Shown one piece after another: positions 1 to 13,385 of a stretch of 64,000 nucleotides of DNA. The stretch's first letter is position 1, and every line of letters begins with the position of its first letter. Origin of the DNA: Gossypium raimondii. Its lineage: Eukaryota > Streptophyta > Magnoliopsida > Malvales > Malvaceae. Under the pieces are notes generated by a model. The model had not been told where the DNA came from and did not search any database. It saw only the letters and a list, made by a program, of their open reading frames with translations. The translations under genes and the position numbers were made by a program. The stretch covers positions 27,134,444 through 27,198,443 of the forward strand of contig NC_068566.1 of the NCBI RefSeq assembly GCF_025698545.1. Direction: 5' to 3'.

Positions 1-764
1 CGCCCCTGAAAATGATCCGCTCCTATTAAGGGTTTGTGAGTCCTAAAGTGATAGGGACCACATTTCAGTTGGACAGCATCAATACCCCAAACTTAATTTC
101 AACTATAATACAAAACTTAAGGAACCTAATTCAAAATTTATTTTTTAGAATTAATTATTTTATTCACATTTTCTCAAATTTTTTAAAAAACCCTAACAGT
201 CCCCTTCAAACTACAAGTTAAAAGAAATGGAAATTGATAAAATCAATAAAAAAATTATATATTTCAATTGGTTTGGAAATATTGATTGATCTATATATTA
301 TTCATCGAATTGCAGTTTGTCTGATGTTGTTGTCACATATGTAGGGTGATCAATATCATGTGAAAAAAGAGGATCTAAATCAGGTTTTTGGATCTTAATT
401 TTTGACTTTTTTTTATCCTTACATCTTCATTTCCCCATTTCACATTTTCTTTTGTTAACTTTGATTTCGAATATACGAGATATGGAAATTTTAGTTTAAA
501 AAATCATAATTATTTTATTCAAATATTTATTCAATTTAAAAGATTTAGTGTTTTTACTTATCCAAACCTTGGTAGATCTACACGTTCTCCCTTTGAGCTC
601 TCCATAAAGTAGGGAGACAAAAACCCAGACATAAAACCAAGCATATACATTTCGGGCACAATACCTCCACCGTTTGAGGGTTTATTCGACTACTAAAATA
701 ATAGCATTTTCAAAACTTCTCCAAATATGTTATAAATATTTGTATATTTCGTAAGTTCGGAATT

Positions 765-1050
765 TAAATTTTCCACTTTTATTTTTAGAAATGTATTCTC
801 TATTTTTCATATTTCAAAATCCAAGTCCAACTATTAATATGTTAAAATTATTTTGTTGAATTGAGATTCATTACAATGTCATTTTTAATTACATTATTAT
901 CGAGTGAGTATTTTTTATTTCAAATGTCATACCAACAAATTTAACAATGTTAACAATTGGACTTGAATTTTAAAATTTTAAAAGTAAAAGGACTAAATTA
1001 ATTGAAATAAAAATATAGGGGCTAGCATTTAAATTTGTAAAGAGTACATG
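765..1050. repeat. MITE-like inverted repeat
   Basis: The two ends are imperfect inverted repeats: the left arm around 825-845 (CAAAATCCAAGTCCAACT) pairs with the complement of the right arm around 955-980. No coding capacity was seen. A related single arm occurs near 59330-59490, so this is a dispersed family. Arm similarity was judged by eye and no target-site duplication was fixed. The rest of 1-1542 is AT-rich upstream DNA with no gene; a G-box-like CACGTG lies near 1213. Confidence 0.45.
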
Positions 1051-1542
1051 GACCTATATTATATTTTAACCTAATAATTATTACAATTGATGGGTATCCC
1101 CCAAACTGATGGTCTAACAACCATGTTTAATTCCCATCAGAAACATCTAGATTTTGATATTTTAAAAAATAATAATAAAATAAATATTTAATACAAATCA
1201 CCTGCTCACTGCACGTGTGAAAATAATATTAGTCGGTTTATATCAATCACGAGCGTCTTCATCAAGAAAATCAAACGGTCGTCAATCTCCAACATGTGAA
1301 ACGGTTCAGATTTGAAACACCTTCATTAAACGGTCTAGATTAAATCTAACGTGTACACACTCACGCTCTCTATAGCCACAAAACCCGATACTAAGAGCTT
1401 CAAAGAAAACAAGTCAAACAACACTCAAATCTTACATTTCTCCGTTTTTTTTCCTTCCAATCTTCAAAAACGTTTCAAAGCGAGTAGTTGGGGGGTTTTT
1501 TTTTTCTTTTAAGAATTTGTGTGGAAAAAAAAAAGGAAAAAA

Positions 1543-3028
1543 ATGGCTGAGCACGAAGAGAAGAAGCAGGAGGAATCTTTGATGGAAAAGATAGCGGAGA
1601 AGATCCATGGTCATGATTCGTCGTCATCGTCGTCGGATTCCGATGACGACAAGCCATCGGAATCTTCGATCAAGGACAAGGTGTTTCGTCTCTTTGGAAG
1701 AGAAAAGCCCGTCCACCATGTTTTCGGTGGAGGCAAACGTATGTTATAAGGACCCTCCTTTTTCTTCAGTTCTTAAATTATGGTCTTTTACAAGTCTGGG
1801 TTTTTAAATTTTCTGATTTTCATTTAGAATCAGATGTTATTTTTATTTTGTGTCGTGAGAGAGTAATAAGATCTGACTTAGTGATTTGCATCTAGCTTTT
1901 AATTTGATTAATTAGTGATATTTGAGCTTAATTATGTTTTTTGATCAGTGAATCTGTAGATCTTGAAGTGAATTTATGGATTAATTTTGGTAAAGTTCAT
2001 TTTTATTTTTTTTGCTTTGTGAGTGTGCACAAATTCTAGGTTTATCTTATTTTATTATAAATTTCAATACTTGGTATTATTGATTATCAATAGCCCCCTC
2101 CGATGATATAATTATGTGATGAAATTGGTATATGTGTGTGATAGCGGCCGACATTTTACTGTGGAGGAACAAAAAGATCTCAGCAGGAGCGCTTGGTGTT
2201 GCAACTGTGATTTGGGTTTTGTTTGAATTGCTTGAATATCACCTGCTCACTCTAGTGTGTCACTTGTTGATACTTGCTCTTGCATTGCTCTTCTTGTGGT
2301 CAAATGCTACTCAGTTCATCAACAAGTAAGCTGTTGCATTTATTTTCCATATTGGGTTTTTATTCGGACTCAGGTTTGTTTGTTTCTGCTCATAGTAGTA
2401 ATGTAAATGGTTTTTTTTTTCTTGAATAGGTCTACACCGCACATCCCGGAAGTTCAAATCCCTAAGGAACCAGTTTTAGAGTTTGTCATGGCACTTAGGT
2501 TTGAGATTAACCGGGCTTTCGCTGTCCTGCGGGATATTGCATTAGGAAGAGATCTTAAGATGTTCCTCTCTGTATGTTATTTTCTTGTTTCTCTTATACT
2601 TAATACTAGGTTTATTTGCTTGGCCATCATTTGCCATTATTCATTCATGATAGTCCATTTCATTTATATGAAAATACTGGAACGGCGTTGTGATTGTTCA
2701 GGTTATTGCTGGATTATGGGTCTTGTCTATTGTGGGAAGTTGGTGCAACTTCTTGACTCTGTTCTACATAGGTATTGAAGTTGCCTTCGAGCGCTTTGTT
2801 TTCCCCCCTTTTAAATGTTCTAGTTTCCTGGTTTAATGTAAATGCTTTTGCAAAACAGTCTTCGTACTACTTCACACTGTACCTGTGCTGTACGAGAAGT
2901 ATGAGGACAAGGTGGATCCCTTTGCCGAGAAAGCAATGCATGAGATTAAGAAGCAGTATGCAGTGTTTGATGCAAAAGTTCTAAGTAAGATTCCTAGGGG
3001 ACCGTTAAAGCAAAAGAAGAAGGATTAG
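1543..3028 (+). CDS. Reticulon-like protein B (RTNLB), 5 exons
   Basis: An endoplasmic reticulum membrane protein of the plant reticulon family, which shapes and constricts ER tubules. Exons are 1543-1738, 2145-2325, 2430-2571, 2702-2771 and 2859-3028, giving 252 residues, typical for RTNLBs of this class. The N-terminus is acidic and Ser-rich. The reticulon homology domain starts at [19 protein letters not shown] (formed across the exon 1/2 junction). It has two long hydrophobic hairpins, around exon 2 ([20 protein letters not shown]) and exons 4-5 ([18 protein letters not shown]). The protein ends in KKKD, which fits a C-terminal KKXX ER-retrieval signal. ATG 1543 is the first in-frame ATG; the upstream in-frame codons lack one. 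The best relatives are the Arabidopsis RTNLB1-8 type, but the exact orthologue cannot be told here. The gene converges on the AAA-ATPase gene. Confidence 0.93.
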
Positions 3029-3444
3029 CTTACCGGTCAAGATGTTGATGCTGCTAGGTTCAGAGGTTAGAAATACATCTGGTAGCTGTATTTCATGAAG
3101 TTGTTGAGTTTTATCCAGTATCAGTTAGAACCCTGCTTTTATCCTTTACTTTTGTAGTAACTGGGTTCACAATGATGATGAAAATGGGAAACTTTTTTTT
3201 TCTTAACATCTTTGGTTCTGCTGCCGTACATGGGAGCTGTCCCATGGATTTATATGCTATGTGAGACAATATGTTATTGTATTGCATGTTGATTAATGGA
3301 TTGTACACCGAATTGCAAGTTCTTTGGAAATTTTTCTGGTTATCCTACTGAATAATTCACTTTGCTTGTATGTTTGGGGACTGTTTGACCCCGTTATCTT
3401 TTATAGACTGCTATTGCTTTCGTTAGAAGGTTAATATAGTATTT

Positions 3445-3625
3445 TAGTTATTCTGGTTCTGGTCAGTTTTGGATTCACGTAAATTTGGATTCAGAATGTT
3501 TCAAGTTCAGGTCATTCTGGGTTTAAGTCAGATCATTAGGTGTTCAGGCCATTTTAGGTTTTGGTCACTTTCGGTTCATCGGATCAGTTTTCAGGTTTGG
3601 CTTAGAATTGTCAGGTCTAGTTGTA
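3445..3625. repeat. Degenerate TTCAGGTCATT/TTGGTCA simple repeat
   Basis: A TG-rich stretch that repeats variants of GGTCA(T/G)T(C/T)(T/A)GG(G/T)TT several times without a fixed period. It lies between the 3' ends of two convergent genes. No conserved protein is visible; the open frame here looks incidental. The remainder of 3029-4199 shows only UTR-like sequence. Confidence 0.35.
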
Positions 3626-4199
3626 TGTTCTTCCTAAACAATCTCACAGCACACTTAATTCCACTGGATTAATGCCTGTTTGCCTGTGTGTAAAAAAATT
3701 AAATCGAACAAGCCTTTTATAAGGATGATAAGAACGAAATCAATTGGTTTGTTTTGAGTATAATATCTGCCCAGGGATGTCATAGGAACTTCTGGAAGGA
3801 TACTGCAAATTATATCATCTATAAACGGAATCAAAGCTGTTGATATAGACTCGATTTCCACGCCTCTGTTTTGGCTTGAAATATAACAGACACTAATGGT
3901 ATGTAGTACTTTATGACTCTAATCCCTTTAACAAGCTCTTTAAGTTACTACACTCGTACGGGTACAACACAAACCACCGTAAAATAATATTACAAACCTT
4001 TTCTTGTATCATTACAGGACTTGGCTAGCAACAAGGATAGATAGATTCTCAGGTTGGCTTTTGCTTCTCCCGGTTAGCATCGATTTGCTTGCTTGTTCTT
4101 TACTAGTATTTCATCTGGTCGTCAATGGAGGATGACTTCAATCATGGTTTCTCTGTTAAAATTCTTCTTGAGGTGTCTGTAACTGTAAAACGAATCCCT

Positions 4200-7100
4200 T
4201 CATAGGAAGTAAGATAGCTGCTCCTTTTTTCTTGAACCCCCTTCTCCGTACAAGTCATTCCACTGTTTTAACTCATTCATTCCAGCTCCCTCAGATGCGA
4301 AGCTAGCCGCCACCTGCCCAACCAGAAAATGGAGCATAAATAAAACAATCGACAGATAATTTTCTTGGCAATTTTAACATGCTATTATAGTCATTCGACT
4401 ATGATTTTGTTTAGGGGTTACCTGATTCTTTGCTTGCCTGAAATCTTCCATAGATAATGGCCTTAGGGTAATGACTCTTTCTTCTGTACCATCTTCTTTG
4501 TTTTGTACTTCAACAACTCTTTGTTTTCTCTCCTGCAAAGGGAAATTTATTAGAGAACAAAAAGTGCATTTATTTTCCGGGCACTTGAAAAGGAAATTAT
4601 GCACTCACCAGATCTTTCAAGCTCTCTTGCTGTATTAACTCTCTAACTGGCCGATAAGCCGCGGTTGTGCATAAATTCTGTTTTAAACAGGAAATGGCGG
4701 TGATTATACTTTTACACTATTCATCTAAAAACTATCATCCTCTCAAAATGCTAACCTTAAGGTCACTTCCGGTATATCCTTCTGTCATTAATGCCAGCTC
4801 AGTGAAGTCTAGACCATTTTCTACTTTTTCTTTTCCCAAAAGAGTTCGAAAAATCTTTTCCCGGTTCTCTGCACCCGGAAGTCCCACCATGATTCTGTTA
4901 GAATGACTCAAGGGTTAGTAAATAACACCACAATTAAGTGTTCCAATCTTGTTAGAGATGCATAGAACTTGATCCTTATCTACCTTCTCTCAAAACGCCT
5001 AATTATGGCTTCATCGAGGTCAAATGGCCGATTGGTTGCAGCAAGAACTAGGATACGTTCATTTTGCCTCGTCAAGAGGCCATCCCAGTGAGCCATAAAC
5101 TCATTTTTTATTTTTCGCATGGCTTCATGTTCTCCGACTCTAGTCCTCTGCCCTAGCATGCTATCTACCTCATCAACGAATATAATAGTAGGTGAGACTT
5201 TGGCTGCCAATGTGAACAAAGCTCGGACATTCTTCTCATCTTCCCCGAACCATTTAGAAGTAATAGTAGACATGGATACATTAATGAAGCTTGCACCAGC
5301 TTCTTTAGCAATGGCCTTTGCTAACATTGTCTTTCCAGTGCCCGGAGGACCAAACAACAATATTCCCCTGCAAGGCTTTAGGAGACCACCTTTGAAAAGG
5401 TCTGGCCTTCGGAGAGGAAGCATCACCAACTCCTGCAGTGATTCTTTGGTCTCTTCTAACGCACCAATGTCTGCAAATGTAACGTCGATCTCTTTCGCCG
5501 GTATGACCTCAGGCCTTATTCGCTTTTCAAATTCATTGTCTGGAGGAACTTCCTGAGCAATTAGAACAAGTACAAAGTGACACAAAAAGAATTAGAAAAT
5601 GGGATACCGAAGGAACTGGATATCAGAGAAAATTTTATCATGCACAAAATGTATCTAAAAGGAAGAAAAAAAACTCACCGGAACTTTTGAGGCTGGAGCA
5701 GGATTTTCACCCTCGGTCTTCGTTGCCGGAAGGGTTGTTTCACTCTTCTTTTCAGGATTTTTGCTGCTGGATTTTGATTCCGGCTTCATGCCTACTGAAC
5801 CAGCTCCTGCTTCCTACAGTTACACAGAGACCAATATGGGCAGGTAAGCTTTAGTAACCTACCATTTAATTCCTCCTTGAGATAATGTAAAAGGCAGGTA
5901 GCTAAGTATAAACACCTTCAATGTTTCGGATTGTGCTTCCCATTTTAGTGTGTCTTTACCAGTGGACTTCCCTTCCTGGAATATACTCAATCCATGCGAC
6001 AAACTGCATCAAAATGACCAAATCAAAAAATGCAACGTTAATGGTAACAAAAACTGAGCATGAGAAACTAATCTGACCTCTTCGATGATATCACGAGTTT
6101 CCCATTTCTGTATTCGGGGTCCTTATTATTCATCAAATGATAAGAAATGGCGGATACGACAACCTCCTCTATGTATCTACTGAGGGCCATTGTATCTGCA
6201 ATGCAGATTGAATCTAGATCATCGCAGTCGAGATCATTCGCCGAGAGCACCTCCATGATGTGATTTCTATTATCCTGAGCTTGGATCATCTTCATGTCCT
6301 TTTCTAGCTGAGATTTCCAGCTTACAAGATGTTTTTCATCTGCTGGGGGCCTGATCTCAATGTTGTAAGGGAAAATGGCTGATAGCCTGTCGTCAAATTC
6401 CCTGTCATCATTATTCAGGTCAACAACGCGTGACCCGAGGATCAAAACGTTCCCGGAAAGTTTCTTTAACATCTTTTGGAACAAATTATAAATCCTTTGT
6501 GATCTAGACAAGAGCTTGTCGACGTCCCTAAGATAAAGCACAATGGGACTGGCTTTTGATACATATATCAACACCTGCATTTAAACAAGAGATGATTTCA
6601 TACATACATAAATAAGATTGTTCATTGTTGCAACTAGCATGCATTCCAAATGGCAATACCTTGTAAAGAGCCTGTATAAGAAGCTTCTCATCAAAAGACA
6701 AACTGCTTGTTCGCCTCAGAGGAGCTACAAAAAGGAGGAAAAAAGATTAGATCGGTTATACGAACCTGGAAAATTTTACATAATTGATTGAAGAAAGGTC
6801 AAAGCGGAGTTGTTTAACATCTTCCAGCTTCAACTTAAGATTTCTATATTATTCATTAAGGATTGTAAGACGATTCCGAAGCTCTTCAACTGCAACAACT
6901 CGCATTTTTAATAGTTTCAGCTCTACGAAGCATCAGATCACTTGAGAAGAACCCCGTTACAGTCCACTAGAATTTTCTTTTACTGTTTTCTCATACAGAT
7001 GACAGCACTGTTTGTTAGCTACTTCTAATGAAGGGTATAGAAGAAAGAGATATTTATTGGTTGTGAAATAAAAATTAGTGGCTTACAGTGTTGATCTTGC

Positions 7101-8493
7101 ACTTAGGGGTTAAACTTCCGATAGCTTTGCCGAGAATTTCTATTCCTAACCATAAAAGGACTAGATCATCATTAAAAGAACTTCAATTGTACCTGGATTT
7201 CCTGGACTGCATTGAGAAGCAAGGCTATTGATATTCTCTGATACAGATGCATATCGACGTAGCTTAGGAGGACCTTCTGTTCCCCTGCAATTACAACAAC
7301 CAGAAAGATTGAATAAACAGAATACTCCTGGATATGAAATTTCTCAAAAGATAAATCGACAATATATGTCGCAATACCTTGACCCAATATCCACACCGCT
7401 GCTCTGCCGCCTCAACGTACCTGTAATATAACTTATGGTTCATGGTCACAGAGATATACACACAAACACTGTACACAATACCATGGAAACCAGAACATTT
7501 CCTGCCATACCTTTGGGCTCTTCCTGAGAAAGGAGTGAAAATGAACCAAATAAGCCAGACAATCGCTCGAGTGTCTCCGAAGTGGATCTTTTGAAAGACT
7601 GCATGAGAGAATCAACGGTTAGGGAAAGCTCTAAAGCAGGGTTGAACTGAACTATTTCGATGTGTCATCCTAAACAAAAAGAAGAGAGAATCTTACAGAT
7701 TCTTGGCCACTTCCATATTTACTTTGAATCTGTAACAAAAGTAAATCACTTAAATGTCAGATGTTAAAACTTGAAGCTTAATGGTGAAGGAAGAAGAAAA
7801 TGAGTAACATACTCACTTTTAAGGAAAAATCAGTTGCATCCAAGAGCAGCAACTTGGATTCAAAGAAATGGGCTAAAGCTTTGGCAAGCATTTGTTGGTA
7901 AAGTTCTACCAAGGAAAAAGAAGAAGAAATAACACAGACACAGTCAGTAGCAGCCTTATAGAGACAGCCCCATGAACACCAAAAAAACATGTCAAGTATA
8001 GCCGCCTGTGATTTCAGGCAATCAACCTGCAGGTCCCGATAGTAATATAGCTTGACTAGCAGGAGAAAGGTTCCTTGTGTACTTGGAAACATCAGCATGT
8101 TTCAAATGGACATAGGCAGCACTGGTTAGCAATGCTTGAGTTTGTTCACTGCCACATAAAATTAAACATCATTCCAACAATTAAAAAAATTTGTATAAGC
8201 AAGTTAAAAATATTCATATAGGTGATTCAAAAATCTCTTGTTTTCCAGCCAATAGAGCTCAAAAAATTGGGAATTTACCTGAGGTAGTAAGGGAACTCAT
8301 CGAAGGTGACTTGGCTTTCTCTGCCATCAACGATTTGGCGAAGTAATTCTTTCTCTATCCTCTCCAAAGTGATGCCGGTTGATGAATTGGAACCGCTTCC
8401 GGTCCATTTGTTCTGACCCGAAGCCAAACCTAGCCCTACCCCTACCCCAACACCCACACCCAACGCCGATAACAGTAAGCCTTTTTGTTCCAT
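4200..8493 (-). CDS. AAA-type ATPase, DAA1/At1g64110-like, 16 exons
   Basis: A P-loop AAA ATPase of the spastin/katanin/Msp1-like (meiotic) group, similar to Arabidopsis At1g64110 (DAA1). Hand-splicing gives 16 exons and 822 residues; coding exon 1 is 8279-8493, the AAA exon is 4984-5552, and the last exon is 4200-4313. The N-terminus has a Gly/Val-rich hydrophobic stretch that could anchor a membrane. An N-terminal ATPase-like region has the degenerate P-loop remnant ILLSGPAELYQQML and no Walker lysine. The C-terminal AAA domain is complete: Walker A GPPGTGKT (about 557-564), pore region [10 protein letters not shown], Walker [10 protein letters not shown], sensor-1 AATNRP, and arginine fingers RRFERR. 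The C-terminus [18 protein letters not shown] is typical of the family. The biological role is not settled by sequence; ATP-driven remodelling of protein or membrane complexes is the family expectation. Confidence 0.92.
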
Positions 8494-8680
8494 TTGCTTT
8501 GCCTACAATTTTTTTTTTTAATTTTTTATAATTAAAATGAAAATTGTTTTGATCTGCAACTGTTTTCGTGGCTGATTCAAAAACGAAACGAGAGATGCGG
8601 ATGCTTTGACAGCGAGGCGTCGCCGGTAAGGGGAAAGAGCAGCGGATGGCGGCGGATGAAGAGCAGTAGAGTCGGTTCCC

Positions 8681-8690
8681 GCTATTTATG
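8681..8690 (-). promoter_or_regulatory. Possible TATA box of the AAA-ATPase gene
   Basis: On the minus strand this reads CATAAATAGC, about 190 bases upstream of the ATG at 8493, a plausible core-promoter position for a plant gene. It was inferred from motif and distance only. Confidence 0.3.
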
Positions 8691-8759
8691 GAGTCTCTAT
8701 CAGTTCGTTCGTTTTTTGAAGTTTTTAAAGAGGAAATCAACGGGGAGAGATGAATAGAT

Positions 8760-10799
8760 TTAATTTATGCCCCAGTCCTTGTAATCTTAAGAATTTTAAA
8801 ATATTATCCCTCTATTTATAATTCAAATCAGATACCTCTCACAATAAACTTTCATTAAATTTAAATGTACATCATTCTAATTTAAAATTTAATAAATTTT
8901 TATTGAATAATTGTATAAAAATAATCTATTAAATTTTAGTAATTTTATAAATAAATTGAACATATTTTATATATAAGAATATATTTTAATAAATTCATAA
9001 TTAAATTAGTGGGTGGTGGGTGATACCATTAGCATGGTTTATTAGATAGAGTAGTAAAGGATTAAAATCTAAAAATATGAAAGCGGCTAGGTAGTGAGGA
9101 ATAGTAAGAGGTTAGCATAGGTGGCAGTAATTTGACGGTTTATGAATCGGTTGGACAGTTTGTTTATAATTTGTGGGAATACTTGGCGCAAAACTGCGAA
9201 GGGAGTTGTGCATGAAATGAAACGGTCGCCCAAGTGTGGTCAGCTTTGGATCCTGTCCGGTTCCTACACGCGTCCGGTTCTGTCAGTACCCATTTAAAAG
9301 CAAGTTCCGCCTTCCGGATCAAGATATTGGGTGGTACCATATTGCTGTCAGCAGATTATCAAATTTCAAGATAACGACAGATAATTTTTCATACCATTTA
9401 CTAGGTATTTTATCCAATTGTATAGGATTTATAATAAATTATTTCTATTAGTTTTTTAATTAATTTTTTATTAATTATTTATATTACAGTAAGTCTACTT
9501 TTAAGGTTAAAAAATCAATAATCTAATAAATATGGAATGTTAGAGTAAATTAGATGAAAATTAAGTACAAATTACAACAGGTGCGATTTTTTTATATTAA
9601 ACATAAATTAAAACTTTATAAAAATGTATCACTTATTTTATAAAAAGGAACAAAAATTCAATAACTATTCATCCCGATCATCGACTCTTTAAATATGGTA
9701 TATATCATGGGGTTGAAATCCAGAATTAAATATTAATAGCATAGATATATGAAATTTTCCTTAAAAAATATTAAATGAGGGCAGCGATGTGATGGAGGTA
9801 TGGGCGAAGGGGGACAGAATCAAATGGGGGCATTGTATCTGTAACAACCACACTGGGCAACCTAAAAAGAATGTGCTGAATTTGGTGCTTCGAACTTCAA
9901 AGCAGCTGCTTTAACTACATTACAATCAAACAGCTGTGAAAGGCACGTGAGAAGTAGACAAGAGCACCACCATTTGTACCAATCACAATGTGCCTGACGA
10001 CTGACGAGGTTCATCAACATAATTTTATATCTGCCGTGTACATATGTGTGTGATTGCAAGTTGCAGCTTGGTTCAGTGTTCTGACGTCTTTTCTTAACCA
10101 TGAAACCTGGACCTCCAAATCCATAGGATCTGATCTATTGCCGCCCGCTTTTACTTCACCACCACCCTTTTCTCCTTTAAACCACCTTTCATTTCTATTA
10201 CCACTTTTAATTTTGATATTCACTACTTGCTTTTTTTTACCTCTTAAATTATCATTTTTATCTCAATTTCTTAATATACAACTTGTTGATATTATAAATC
10301 ATAATTCATTTATTTAATTTTTTCATTTATTTTTGGGTGATTTGAACAAAAAAATACAAGTTTAAAGGTTAAAAAGATAAAAAAATTTAAATGGGTACTA
10401 AAATAATTTTTTATAAAGTTAGAGAGTAAAATAAATCATTATGCCTTGTATTTATTCTTATTCATATATTTATCTTATAAAAATAAAAACGTGTGATATA
10501 CAGTGAAATATTTATCTACTTGATATCACACACTTAGAAAATTCCAAAATGAAAGAGTTTGATGCTAAATATGACTTGAACGATTCTTATTTTTATATCA
10601 TAAGGTAATTTGGCAACTAGTTTTGAAAAAGTCCTAGTTCAAGTATGAGACCTAAAGTTGGAGATAAACCTTAGAGATATTAAAGATTTGAACATAATTT
10701 ATTTGAAAAGGCTTGGAACTAAAACTACAAGATAAAGTTTTTGAAATTAAAAGAATTTATCTCATTTTACATGGAGATAATTTTGAGATTAATTGAAGT
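8760..10799. other. Gene-free AT-rich intergenic stretch
   Basis: Several short open frames are present (for example 9236-9451 and 10054-10317), but none shows a recognisable domain, plausible splicing or protein-like composition. A CACGTG G-box occurs near 9943. No repeat termini could be fixed. Confidence 0.5.
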
Positions 10800-12110
10800 G
10801 TATATACATGCAATTTGTGGGTTGCAAATCGCAGATCAAAGCCGTGACGAATGCGTACAGAGTGTTCTATAAAGTTCAATTGATAAAATGAGGCTCATTG
10901 GACCTACTTGAACTAACTCAATTTGTGAAACATATGAAGAAACCTATTTACTTGAGGTTTTGGTGGCCTAGTGAAAGACTTAAGGAAAATTATGGTTACT
11001 TTGATAAATATGGAAAGTAATCTTAGAAGATATGTAATCTGAGAAAATTTGATTTTGTAATATTAAAAAATTGAATTAATCCTTTAAGAATCTTAATTGT
11101 AGATAGGCTTCAATATTGACTGTGGATGTAATTCAATATGTACGGTTGATTTTGGGGAAGTTCAACTATAGATAGAGGTCTTCCCCTCGTTTGTAATCAC
11201 TCAATTATAATCCTCCATAGTAGTTGAATACTATTGAGAACATTTACTAAAACACCTTGTGCATCGCTTTCTTATAGCATTTTTTGTTCTTTCATTTTGA
11301 GTTGCTTCTACTTTATTTTCAGTGTCTTACAGAATTTCTACGGAGAATTCTCATGTTGCGAGAGTTAGGCTGACTTAGGAGGATTTGAATCTAAGAAATC
11401 ATCTAAGGTAGCACGGATTGTGAGACTAAAGTTCTAGCTTCATAACACTTACAGAGAGTTTATATGTCCATAATTAAAGAACTTTTATTGAGGGCATTTT
11501 ATTGTTTATTCAATTTTGAGTGATTAGTTAACATCCTTTAGTAGGAGGGTTGGGGAGAGTTCTTACTAAATGTACTAGAGTGAACTCGCAATTATCCAAG
11601 GGTTAGAGTGGATTAGGTTGCTTTGTTTGTATTGTTGTGTTAGTACTTGTGCCAAAGTTTGTGGTCACATCTTATACCATAACCTAGTTAGACAATTACA
11701 ATTGGTATTAGGGTCTCCCACCTAACATAATTGGTGAAATCATATGTTTGGTAGTCAACAATGGAGTCTACAAAGAAAGACAATTCAATTGTACATTTGC
11801 CACTTTTGGATGAATCTAATTATGTCTATTGGAAATCTTGAATAAGAGTTTTTTTATCAAATAAATTAATGAATTAATGGAGGCTAATATGAACTTTGGC
11901 CTGCCTTTCAAAAAGAAAGATGCCATTGTTATTGATTATGAGGTCAAATTGTACACGGACAAAATTAAATGCTATTTAGAAGGAGTTTATATAAGTTCAA
12001 ACCATCCCGAAAAAATGGGTTTTAAAAATGAGAAATTTGATAAGATTTTAACTATTGGAAGAAGGAAATTGGTAGGGGTGAAGTTGGAAATTTTTTCTGG
12101 GGGCTAGAAT
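10800..12110 (+). mobile_element. Decayed Copia-type 5' end (LTR, primer site, gag N-terminus)
   Basis: Around 11700-11720 the sequence TTGGTATTAGGGTCTC resembles the initiator-Met tRNA primer-binding site (TTGGTATCAGAGC) that follows a Copia 5' LTR. About 45 bases later, at 11762, an ATG opens a frame starting MESTKKDNSIVHLPLLDESN then YVYWKS. This is the L-x-G/E-x-NY-x-x-W pattern of the Copia gag N-terminus (DUF4219/UBN2 type). It is soon broken by a stop, and reading resumes weakly to about 12105. The upstream 10.8-11.7 kb is LTR-like, but its start could not be located. No protease, integrase or reverse transcriptase follows, so this is a truncated old copy. Confidence 0.5.
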
Positions 12111-13385
12111 TAAGTTAATATTTTTATGAGAGATAAAATGTATTTTTACTGTTCCTTTAGCTTATAACCTTATAGTTTTTAAAGAATTAAATAAAATTAT
12201 TATTTAAGGGTAAAACGCAAATTTACTATTTACTAACTTATAATTTTATAAAATTTAAAAGTTTAAATTTTCATTTTAGGGTGATAGTGATCCTATACAT
12301 AGAGGGCTAAGCTATATTAATAATGGTGAGAAAATTTAAATTTCAAAAGCCTATTTCAATTTTGATTTAATGAAATTGTTCGAATTTCGATTCAATCAAA
12401 CCGAAATTTCTTATATTCTCCTAATTTCATCTTTGTGTTCCAAGGAAATGCATAAAAAAACTCTTTAGTTCAAAAAAGAAAAAAGTAAAATGCAATCTCC
12501 TAGGATAGGAGGATGCTGCAAAAAGCTAACATGTTAGATTGATGGTGTCCAACCACTGCCACACTGCATTGCATGCTTGCCTCCTCTATAATGCGTAGGT
12601 TTTGAAAACAAGTAAGACAAATAAACTTTTATGTCAAAACACATTTCGTAAGTGGTTTGCGAAAGGCAATGTTAGGGCAAAAGTAGCCACCCCAATTACC
12701 ATTTTTATTATCAAGTTAAAAAAAAAAAAAGGTGGAAGAATCTCCATGCAGATTGCAGATGCTGATATAAATGGAAAGTAGGCACATGGATCTAGTTCTT
12801 TAATTCTTTCTGCATTATTTTTATTCCATAATTGTATTTAGAGTCATATAATTATTTTAATTGGTAAAAGTACTTGTTGAGTCTTGGATTAAATTAGTCA
12901 TCAATTTAATTCTTATATTATTAAAAAAATCAATAATATTTATTGTTAAAAAAAGATAACATGAAAATTATTATTTTTAAATAGTAAATATTAATATTGT
13001 TACATTTTTATTATTGTATCATTTTAATTGTGTATGTTCCAACGACATTTCCAAAGCAACCAATGAAAAAACAAACAATCAAGAATTGTTATTTACCATA
13101 ATGAAAAAAGATTAAAACAGGTAGTTTTACAGTACAATGATGGGAGATTTTGCCTTAGGCCAAAATGGAGTTATAATCTGCATTCTCTTTGCTTCCCTAA
13201 CTATTATTAAATACCAAACAGAAATAATGAAGCAATTCTCTTAAGCTATGCACAACATATATGAACTGATAGCTGGATCTGTATCTGTACAAATTTTCTA
13301 GGCATTTCATTGTGTTGCGAGAATATGCTTAAGACCCTTGCCAGAAGCATCCCCGAAACCTATGTTTTCACTTGCATGATAGAGC
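12111..13385. other. AT-rich intergenic DNA
   Basis: No coding region, RNA gene or bounded repeat was recognised. It is 3' flanking sequence of the CPBP protease gene together with older repeat debris. Confidence 0.4.

Noticed and set aside
1519-1542. N-terminal extension of the reticulon frame
   Set aside because: It begins at GTG, not ATG; the first ATG is 1543, which gives the expected family start.
5119-5556. 145-codon plus-strand open frame
   Set aside because: It is the antisense shadow of the conserved AAA domain exon on the minus strand.
9236-10317. Short frames at 9236-9451, 9862-10101 and 10054-10317
   Set aside because: No domain, no plausible splice structure, and composition like intergenic DNA.
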